64,000 nt of DNA from NCBI GenBank assembly GCA_026646655.1, contig JAPKHT010000012.1, positions 1 to 64,000 on the forward strand. The letters are read 5' to 3'. A model generated the notes under the pieces. That model had not been told where the DNA came from. It saw only the letters and a list, made by a program, of their open reading frames with translations, and made no database searches. Positions 25,024-32,048 of the stretch are shown here, piece by piece. Position 1 is the first letter of the stretch. Each line of letters starts with the position of its first letter. Origin of the DNA: JADLBR01 sp020847615. Lineage in GTDB: Bacteria; Verrucomicrobiota; Verrucomicrobiia; JADLBR01. Made by a program: the position numbers and the translations under genes.

Positions 25024-25048
25024 ACGCGAGGGTCGCGATCTCTATCTT
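25021..25048 (+). promoter_or_regulatory. Candidate sigma70-type promoter of the gapA-pgk-tpiA operon
   Basis: TTGACG, 16 bp, TATCTT, about 50 bases upstream of the gapA ATG, which has GAGGAG at 8 bases spacing. Confidence 0.5.
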
Positions 25049-25098
25049 GTGTCGGTCCTATTAGGCCACAACACAGAAACAGACGAGGAGCATAGACT

Positions 25099-26145
<1,047 letters not shown>

Positions 26146-26174
26146 CCGGCCGGGCGGCGCCCGGAGGAATAGAT

Positions 26175-26264
26175 ATGGCCCGCGACGGGGACCCGCATGG
26201 GCGGGTTCCCGGCCGGGGCCCGGAGGACCCATGGCCAAGAAGAGCATCGAAGACGTCGACCTGA
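26175..26264 (+). CDS. Possible 29-residue leader ORF overlapping the pgk start
   Basis: The ATG at 26175 has CGGAGGAAT seven bases upstream, a better ribosome-binding site than most genes here. The frame runs 29 codons and ends at 26264, 34 bases inside pgk in another frame. The product (MARDGDPHGRVPGRGPEDPW...) resembles nothing I know. It could couple or dampen pgk translation, or be chance in GC-rich DNA. Confidence 0.25.
   Translation: MARDGDPHGRVPGRGPEDPWPRRASKTST
26187..26210 (+). promoter_or_regulatory. Hairpin in the gapA-pgk spacer
   Basis: GGGGACCCGC, loop ATGG, GCGGGTTCCC: a 10-bp stem with one G-T pair, ending ten bases before the CGGAGG of pgk. It may set the gapA/pgk ratio by processing or protection of mRNA. 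Confidence 0.4.
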
Positions 26265-27457
26265 AGGGCAAGCGCGTGCTGGTGCGCGTGGACTACAACG
26301 TGCCGCTCGAGGAGCGGGACGGCAAGATGGTCATCACCGATGACACGCGCATCGTCGAGACCCTGCCCACGCTGAAGCACCTCAGCGCCAAGGGGGCCAA
26401 GACCATCCTGGTCGCGCACCTCGGTCGCCCCAAGGGCAAGCCCGACCCCAAGCAGAGCCTGGCGCCGGTCGCCGACCGGCTCGCCGAGCTCGTCGGCCGC
26501 AGGGTGGAATTCCGGGGCGATAGCCTGATCGATGAGGCGGGGCTCGCCGCGGTCAAGCGCGCCGCGGACGGCCTGGGCGGCGGCGACTTTCTCCTGCTGG
26601 AGAACATCCGCTTCTACCCGGGCGAGGAAAAGAACGATTTGGACCTCGGCAAGAGGCTGGCCTCCCTGTGCGACATCTACGTCAACGACGCGTTCGGCAG
26701 CGCGCACCGCGCGCACTCCTCGACGGAGGCGGCGGCCAAGGCCGCGCCCGCGGCGGTCAGCGGCTACCTGATGCAGAAGGAGCTGCGCTACCTCGGGGAC
26801 GAGCTCGATAAACCCGAGCGGCCCTTCGTCGTGATCCTCGGCGGCGCCAAGGTCTCCGACAAGATCACCGTCATCGACAACCTGCTGGATAGGGCCGACG
26901 CGATGCTCATCGGCGGCGGCATGGCCTACACCTTCCTGTCGGTCATGGGCCAGAAGATCGGCAACTCGCTGTTCGAGGCCGACAAGGTGGACGTGGCGCG
27001 CGCGGCGATCGACAAGGCCAAGGCCAAGGGCGTGAAATTCCTCCTTCCGGTCGACCACGTGATCACCGAGAAACTGGATTTTCCTGGCAAGGCCATCAGC
27101 CCGGCCAGGTTCACGAAGGTGGGCGAGCAGATCCCCGACGGATGGCTGGCGGTCGACATCGGCCCGGAGACGATCAAGGCCTACGGCGATGCCGTGCGGG
27201 GCGCCAAGACCGTCCTGTGGAATGGCCCGATGGGCGTGTTCGAGATCAAGGATTGCGCCAAGGGGACCTTCGCGGTCGCGGAGGCGGTCGCCTCCTCCGG
27301 CGCCAAGAGCATCATCGGGGGCGGCGATTCGGTGAAGGCCGTCAAGAAGTCGGGGCAGGCGTCGAAGGTGACGTTCATGTCCACCGGCGGCGGCGCGTCG
27401 CTGGAATTCCTCGAGGGCAAGGTGCTGCCCGGCGTGGCGGCCCTCAACGACAAATAG
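26231..27457 (+). CDS. pgk: Phosphoglycerate kinase
   Basis: 408 residues, standard length. N-terminal substrate domain: KRVLVRVDYNVPLEE, ITDDTRIVETLPT, LVAHLGRPKG (basic patch for 3-phosphoglycerate) and RAHSSTEAAA. C-terminal nucleotide domain: VVILGGAKVSDKITVIDNLL, GGGMAYTFL, TVLWNGPMGVFE, GGGDSVKA and MSTGGGASLEFLEGK. It transfers phosphate from 1,3-bisphosphoglycerate to ADP. The start at 26231 has CGGAGG five bases upstream. Second gene of the glycolytic operon, 85 bp behind gapA with a hairpin and a possible leader ORF between. Confidence 0.98.
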   Translation: MAKKSIEDVDLKGKRVLVRVDYNVPLEERDGKMVITDDTRIVETLPTLKHLSAKGAKTILVAHLGRPKGKPDPKQSLAPVADRLAELVGRRVEFRGDSLIDEAGLAAVKRAADGLGGGDFLLLENIRFYPGEEKNDLDLGKRLASLCDIYVNDAFGSAHRAHSSTEAAAKAAPAAVSGYLMQKELRYLGDELDKPERPFVVILGGAKVSDKITVIDNLLDRADAMLIGGGMAYTFLSVMGQKIGNSLFEADKVDVARAAIDKAKAKGVKFLLPVDHVITEKLDFPGKAISPARFTKVGEQIPDGWLAVDIGPETIKAYGDAVRGAKTVLWNGPMGVFEIKDCAKGTFAVAEAVASSGAKSIIGGGDSVKAVKKSGQASKVTFMSTGGGASLEFLEGKVLPGVAALNDK

Positions 27458-27501
27458 GGGACCGCCGGCGCGGCAACCTCGCAGAAAGGCAATAGGGAAT
27501 C

Positions 27502-28272
27502 ATGGCAAATCGGCGTTCGATCATCGCGGGCAACTGGAAGATGAACAAGACCGGCGCGGAGGCGAGGGCCCTCGCGGAGGCGTTCGTCAAGGAGGTCGGG
27601 GCGTTCTCCGGGTGCGACATCGTGCTGTGCCCGCCGTTCACGGCGCTCGAGGCGGTGCGCGCGGCCATCGCCGGCGCGAAGAACATCGCGCTCGGCGCGC
27701 AGAACGTGCATTTCGAGGCCTCCGGCGCCTACACGGGGGAGATCTCCGTCGGCATGCTCAAGGACGCCGGCTGCGCATACGTGATCATCGGCCACTCGGA
27801 GCGCCGGCAGTACTTCGCCGAGTGCGACTCGCTGGTGAACAAGAAGGCCAAGGCGGCGCTCGCGGGCGGGCTCAAGCCCATCGTGTGCGTCGGCGAGACC
27901 CTCGACGTCCGCGACGCGGGCGGCACCGAGAAGTTGGTGCGCTCCCAGATCGCCGGCGGCCTCGCGGGGCTCACCGCGGAGCAGATGGCCAGCGTCGTCG
28001 TCGCCTATGAGCCGGTTTGGGCGATCGGCACCGGTCGCACCGCGACCCCGGCCCAGGCGCAGGAGGTCCACGGCTGGATCCGCGACGAATTGAAGAAGCT
28101 GTTCGGCCCCGCGGTGGCGGGCGCGACCCGGATCCAGTACGGGGGCAGCGTCAAGGCGAGCAACACCGCCGAACTCTGCGGCCAGCCGGACATCGACGGC
28201 GCGCTCGTGGGCGGCGCCAGCCTCGAGGCCAAGGGCTTTGCCGACATCGTCCGGGCGGGCGCGAAGGGCTGA
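27502..28272 (+). CDS. tpiA: Triosephosphate isomerase
   Basis: 256 residues. Begins RRSIIAGNWKMNKTGAEA (Lys of NWKMN is the substrate-binding lysine). The catalytic His98 is in VIIGHSERR and the catalytic Glu170 in VVAYEPVWAIGTG; the phosphate-gripping loop IGTGRTATPAQA and IQYGGSVKASN follow. It interconverts dihydroxyacetone phosphate and glyceraldehyde-3-phosphate. Third gene of the operon, 44 bp behind pgk; ribosome-binding site AGAAAGG is somewhat distant. secG follows 60 bp later, a widespread arrangement. Confidence 0.98.
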   Translation: MANRRSIIAGNWKMNKTGAEARALAEAFVKEVGAFSGCDIVLCPPFTALEAVRAAIAGAKNIALGAQNVHFEASGAYTGEISVGMLKDAGCAYVIIGHSERRQYFAECDSLVNKKAKAALAGGLKPIVCVGETLDVRDAGGTEKLVRSQIAGGLAGLTAEQMASVVVAYEPVWAIGTGRTATPAQAQEVHGWIRDELKKLFGPAVAGATRIQYGGSVKASNTAELCGQPDIDGALVGGASLEAKGFADIVRAGAKG

Positions 28273-28289
28273 CCGTCCAGAATCATGGT

Positions 28290-28318
28290 TTGCCATCGGG
28301 CCGGTTCGGGGCTATAAG
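28290..28318 (+). promoter_or_regulatory. Candidate promoter of secG
   Basis: TTGCCA, 17 bp, TATAAG, the best match to the sigma70 consensus in the window. The start point would lie about 8 bases before the secG ATG, which has no ribosome-binding site. Confidence 0.55.
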
Positions 28319-28332
28319 ACCCATCCTCTTTT

Positions 28333-28737
28333 ATGTGGCTTGAAGCTTTGGTCTGGATCCTGCGCGGCGCCCTCGTCCTGGTGTGCCTGCTGATGATCCT
28401 CGTGATCCTGATGCAGCGCTCGAAGCAGGAGGGCATCGGCGCCGCCTTCGGCGCGGGCATGACCGAGTCGGTCTTCGGCGCCGATACCGGCAACATCCTC
28501 ACCAAGACGACGGTCTGGTGCGCCGTGCTGTTTTTTGCGATCACGCTGACGCTCAGCGCCCTGGCGGCGGGCAAGCACCGCGCCGGGACATCGGGCCTCA
28601 GCGCGGCGGCCCAGGAGGCCGCCAAGGCCATGGCCCCGCCCGCGGCGGCGACCACTAACGCGCCCGCCGCCACCACGAACGCGCCGGTGGCGGCCGCCCC
28701 CGCGACCAACGCGGTCCCCGCGCCCGCGAAACCCTGA
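28333..28737 (+). CDS. secG: Preprotein translocase subunit SecG
   Basis: 134 residues. Two transmembrane segments (about 5-25 and 56-76) flank the conserved loop VILMQRSKQEGIGAAFGAGM followed by TESVFGADTGNILTK, diagnostic of SecG. The C-terminal ~45 residues are a low-complexity Ala/Thr/Asn/Pro tail, longer than in most SecG proteins. It assists SecYE in protein export through the inner membrane. It follows tpiA, as in many bacteria, but seems to have an own promoter and a very short leader. Confidence 0.93.
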   Translation: MWLEALVWILRGALVLVCLLMILVILMQRSKQEGIGAAFGAGMTESVFGADTGNILTKTTVWCAVLFFAITLTLSALAAGKHRAGTSGLSAAAQEAAKAMAPPAAATTNAPAATTNAPVAAAPATNAVPAPAKP

Positions 28738-28761
28738 GGCTCGCCGCCCGAAGGGTTCGGG

Positions 28762-28867
28762 CGTAGCCACGGTCGCCAGACCTTGGCCTGTCCCACACGC
28801 GCGCGGGCCAAGCTCTGGGATGATCGGCCGCAGCCTTGTCGGACTTGGCTAAGTCCGACAGGCTACG
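28762..28867 (+). repeat. Family C element, copy C2, with long hairpin
   Basis: Bounded by CGTAGCC and GGCTACG. The left half is ACGGTCGCCAGACC as in C1 and C3. The right half holds TGTCGGACTT, GGCT, AAGTCCGACA, a perfect 10-bp hairpin extended by AGCC/GGCT. Lies downstream of secG and may terminate transcription of the operon. Confidence 0.7.
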
Positions 28868-28872
28868 AGGCC

Positions 28873-29094
28873 GTGCGCAGTACCTTGCCCGTGTGTCTTT
28901 CGATATGGGTCGCCGTGTTCCTCGCGGTGGGCGCCCGCGCCGAGGAATCGATCGGCAACGACTCCATCCGGATCGAATGGGATGCCTCGCTGAAGCCCCG
29001 CCAGCAGACCACGCCGACTGGGCAGACGCTGGCTTTGCCAGGGAATGAATTTGCTTGGAGCGCCCGCCGGACTAGCAAACATATCCATCCATGA
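28873..29094 (+). pseudogene. Short truncated secreted-protein ORF before the GH5-like gene
   Basis: From GTG 28873 the frame gives a clean signal peptide (VCLSIWVAVFLAVGARA) followed by EESIGNDSIRIEWDASL, then ~25 further residues and a TGA that overlaps the next ATG (ATGA at 29091). The mature part begins like an extracellular sandwich-domain protein but breaks off. I read it as the 5' stump of a deleted secreted protein; a genuine small coupled peptide cannot be excluded. The family C repeat lies just upstream. Confidence 0.35.
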
Positions 29095-30212
29095 GGAAAG
29101 CAACGCTCGTCGCCATCGCCCTCGCATCCTTCGCCGCAGCCGTGTCCGCCGCCGAGGGCCGATGGCCCGCCGAGAGGGCGAACGCGTGGTACGGAGGGCA
29201 ACCGTGGCCCGTCGGGGCGAACTTCGTGCCCAGCACCGCCATCAACCAGCTGGAGATGTGGCAGGCCGAGACCTTTGACCCGGAGACGATCGACCGCGAA
29301 CTGGGCTGGGCCGCCGGGATCGGCATGAACACGATGCGCGTCTTCCTCCACGACATCCCGTGGCGGCAGGATGCCGAGGGCTTTTGCGGGCGGATCGACC
29401 GCTATCTCGAGATCGCGCACAGGCACGGCATACGCACGATGTTCGTGATTTTTGATGGCGTATGGCATCCGGAGCCTAAGGCCGGCCGACAATCCGACCC
29501 GAGGCCCGGCGTCCACAACTCCGGCTGGGTGCAGAGCCCGGGCAAAGCGATCCTCGGCGATCCCGCGCGGCAGGATGCGCTGAAGCCCTATGTCCAGGGA
29601 CTCCTCCGCCGCTACGGTGGCGACGCGCGCGTGCTCATGTGGGATCTCTTTAACGAGCCCGACAACCCGAACGCGAACAGTTACGGCGCCAAGGGAAGCC
29701 AGATCGAACTCGACCCCGACTCCAAAGCCGCCCGCGCGGCGGAACTGCTGGAGAAGGCGTTCCGGTGGGCGCGCGAGGTCAACCCCGCCCAGCCGCTGAC
29801 CGCCGGCGTCTGGGTCGGTGACTACCTGAGCAAGCCCTCGCCCATCGCGAGGCTCATGCTGGACCAATCCGATGTCATCACCTTCCACTCCTACGACAAG
29901 CCGCCCCGCGCCCGCCAGCTCACCGAGGGATTGAAGGCCCTCAAGCGACCCGTCGTCTGCACCGAGTACATGGCCCGCGGCAATGGCAGCACGTTCGAGA
30001 CCATCCTGCCCATCTTCAAAGAACACCGGGTCGGCGCGTACTGCTGGGGACTCGTCGATGGCAAGAGCCAGACCACCTGCGCCTGGTCCACATGGCAAGA
30101 GCCTGCCCGCGGCGAGCCCGACCCCTGGTTCCATGACGTCTTCCGCCGCGATGGCACCCCCTATCGCCCCGAGGAAGCGGACTTCCTGCGGAAAATCACC
30201 AGGAGCCCTTAG
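29091..30212 (+). CDS. Secreted GH5-like glycoside hydrolase
   Basis: 373 residues. Signal peptide 1-20 (ending SAVSA|AE). The TIM-barrel has clan GH-A features: acid/base Glu189 in MWDLFNEPDNPN, aromatic HSYDKPP, and nucleophile Glu292 in VVCTEYMARGNG; GMNTMRVFLHDIPW at the second strand is typical of GH5/GH2-like cellulase-fold enzymes. Likely acts on a beta-linked polysaccharide outside the cytoplasm; the exact family is not certain. The ATG overlaps the TGA of the short ORF upstream. A cluster of three hairpins follows the stop codon. Confidence 0.85.
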   Translation: MRKATLVAIALASFAAAVSAAEGRWPAERANAWYGGQPWPVGANFVPSTAINQLEMWQAETFDPETIDRELGWAAGIGMNTMRVFLHDIPWRQDAEGFCGRIDRYLEIAHRHGIRTMFVIFDGVWHPEPKAGRQSDPRPGVHNSGWVQSPGKAILGDPARQDALKPYVQGLLRRYGGDARVLMWDLFNEPDNPNANSYGAKGSQIELDPDSKAARAAELLEKAFRWAREVNPAQPLTAGVWVGDYLSKPSPIARLMLDQSDVITFHSYDKPPRARQLTEGLKALKRPVVCTEYMARGNGSTFETILPIFKEHRVGAYCWGLVDGKSQTTCAWSTWQEPARGEPDPWFHDVFRRDGTPYRPEEADFLRKITRSP

Positions 30213-30234
30213 CAGCCTGTAGAAGAACACCATC

Positions 30235-30293
30235 GGACGCCGAGGCCGGGCGTCCCTCCCTGGTTGCGTCGGGAGGGCCCGCGGCCTCGCGGG
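30235..30293. repeat. Three consecutive hairpins downstream of the GH5-like gene
   Basis: GGACGCC/GGCGTCC, CCCTCCC/GGGAGGG and CCCGCG/CGCGGG follow one another with loops of 7, 10 and 4 bases (the first two share bases). They begin 22 bases after the stop codon. Possibly another dispersed repeat family, since the compact multi-hairpin layout is like families A to C, but there is only one copy in the window. Confidence 0.6.
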
Positions 30294-30518
30294 TCGGGTC
30301 GGTCTTGGTCAGGAATGGGCTATTCAACGGGCTGTTAGCCGCTGATCCGATCGACTGGCGTACCTGATCGCCTGCGGCGATTGGCCCGTTGGCACGATCC
30401 AACGTCGACGCGACCGGCCCCTGGCGGCATCGATCGCGCCACAACCCACTGCAACATAAATGCAATAACGTTTTAATTATTTCGGCTAAATTCTTGGGTG
30501 TTAGGCCTCATGCACCGG
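30294..30518. other. Non-coding region with AT-rich island
   Basis: No gene is supported. The part 30456-30505 (CAACATAAATGCAATAACG and TTTTAATTATTTCGGCTAAA) is strikingly AT-rich for this genome and probably belongs to the control region of the DUF1501 operon, whose best promoter candidate lies directly after it. Confidence 0.4.
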
Positions 30519-30546
30519 TTGCCGCCGGGTCGGGACCGGCTATTTT
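30519..30546 (+). promoter_or_regulatory. Candidate leaderless promoter of the DUF1501 operon
   Basis: TTGCCG, 16 bp, TATTTT, then exactly 7 bases to the ATG at 30554. No ribosome-binding site precedes the ATG. Confidence 0.5.
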
Positions 30547-30553
30547 CTCATTT

Positions 30554-32002
30554 ATGAATGCAGGGCATCGTTTCGGATCCCGCACCACGGCCGGCGGGTG
30601 CGAGGAATTTCTGGCGGGCGAACGTTCGATCATCCGCCCCGTGGATGGCACGTGGTGGTCGGATCCCGGGCATTTCAAGCGACCCACGCGCCGCGAGTTC
30701 CTGTTCGTCGGACTGTTGGGTGGGCTCGGGCTGACGTTGGGAGATTTCTTTCGCCTGCGGGCGGCGGAGGCTGCGAGCGGCGATGCCTCGGCGGCGGGTG
30801 CCGCGGGCGCATCGGCGGGGGCGGGGCCTACGCCTCCCGCCAAGTCAGTCATACAGATCTTTTTGCCGGGCGGGATCGCCTCGCAGGAGTCCTTTGACCC
30901 GAAGCCCTTCGCGCCGATCGAGTATCGGGGTCCATTCAATTCGATCGCGACAAAGATCGACGGCGTGCGTTTCGGGGAGCACCTGAAGGAGACCGCGGGC
31001 ATCGCCGATCGCCTGTGCGTGATCCGCTCGATGACCCACGGCGAGGCGGCGCACGAGCGCGGCACGCACAACATGTTCACCGGTTATCGCCCGAGTCCGG
31101 CGATCCAGTATCCGAGCATGGGGAGCATCGTGTCCCACGAACTGGGTGGTCGCGGCGCGCTGCCCCCCTACGTCTGCATCCCGAACCAGCCGAACCCGTA
31201 TGCGGGTTCCGGTTTCTTGAGCACGGCGTTCGGGCCGTTCGGGGTGGGGAGCGATCCGGCCAACAAGGATTTCACGGTGCGCGACCTCACGCTGCCCGAG
31301 GGCGTGTCCCCGGAGCACTTCGAGCGCCGGAAGGGATTGCTCGCCGCGGTGGATAAGCACTTCCGCTCGCTCGAGCAGGCCGACGCCCTATCCGCGATGG
31401 ACTCGTTCTACGACCGGGCCTACACGCTGATCAGCTCGGAGGAGGCGCGCAAGGCCTTCGATATCCGGTCGGAGACCGACGCCGTCCGCGACCGCTACGG
31501 CAGGACGCAGGCGGGACAGCGCATGCTGCTGGCGAGGCGACTCGTCGAGTCCGGGGTGCGGTTCGTGTCCATGACGGCCGGGAGCTGGGATCACCACCAG
31601 GATATCGCCAAGGGCATCCGGGACAATCTGCCGCCCTTCGACAAGGCGCTGGCCGCCCTGATCCTGGATCTCGAGGAGCGGGGCCTGCTGGACTCCACGC
31701 TCGTCATGGTCACCAGCGAGTTTGGCCGCACGCCGAAGATCAACAAGGATGGCGGTCGCGATCACTGGCCGAGGGTCTTCAGCATCGTGATGGCCGGCGG
31801 CGGCATCCGCAAGGGCTCCGCCTACGGCACGTCCGACGCGACCGCCTCGGAACCCGAGACCGACCCGCTCTCGGTGGAGGATTTCGCGGCGACGATCTAC
31901 CGGCAGATCGGGGTGCAATCCGAGAAGCCGCTGATGGCGGCAGGGGACCGGCCCGTGCCTATCGTCAAGGGCGGCAAGGCGGTCGAGGCACTGCTATCGT
32001 GA
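30554..32002 (+). CDS. DUF1501 domain protein with Tat signal
   Basis: 482 residues from ATG 30554. An unusually long n-region (about 45 residues) precedes a Tat-type signal TRREFLFVGLLGGLGLTLG. The DUF1501 (sulfatase-superfamily-like) domain fills the rest: SVIQIFLPGGIASQESFDPK, THGEAAHERGTHNMFTGYRP, PSMGSIVSHELG, SGVRFVSMTAGSWDHHQDI, LLDSTLVMVTSEFGRTPKIN and GRDHWPRVFSIVMAGGGI. The conserved Asp/His residues suggest metal binding as in alkaline phosphatase/sulfatase folds; the function is unknown. In PVC bacteria it is nearly always paired with DUF1549/DUF1553 proteins, as here. First gene of a four-gene operon. Confidence 0.92.
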   Translation: MNAGHRFGSRTTAGGCEEFLAGERSIIRPVDGTWWSDPGHFKRPTRREFLFVGLLGGLGLTLGDFFRLRAAEAASGDASAAGAAGASAGAGPTPPAKSVIQIFLPGGIASQESFDPKPFAPIEYRGPFNSIATKIDGVRFGEHLKETAGIADRLCVIRSMTHGEAAHERGTHNMFTGYRPSPAIQYPSMGSIVSHELGGRGALPPYVCIPNQPNPYAGSGFLSTAFGPFGVGSDPANKDFTVRDLTLPEGVSPEHFERRKGLLAAVDKHFRSLEQADALSAMDSFYDRAYTLISSEEARKAFDIRSETDAVRDRYGRTQAGQRMLLARRLVESGVRFVSMTAGSWDHHQDIAKGIRDNLPPFDKALAALILDLEERGLLDSTLVMVTSEFGRTPKINKDGGRDHWPRVFSIVMAGGGIRKGSAYGTSDATASEPETDPLSVEDFAATIYRQIGVQSEKPLMAAGDRPVPIVKGGKAVEALLS

Positions 32003-32048
32003 CGCGCCGACGACGGCCTGCTATTCGAGTGCGGCAGCGGAGCAGAGC

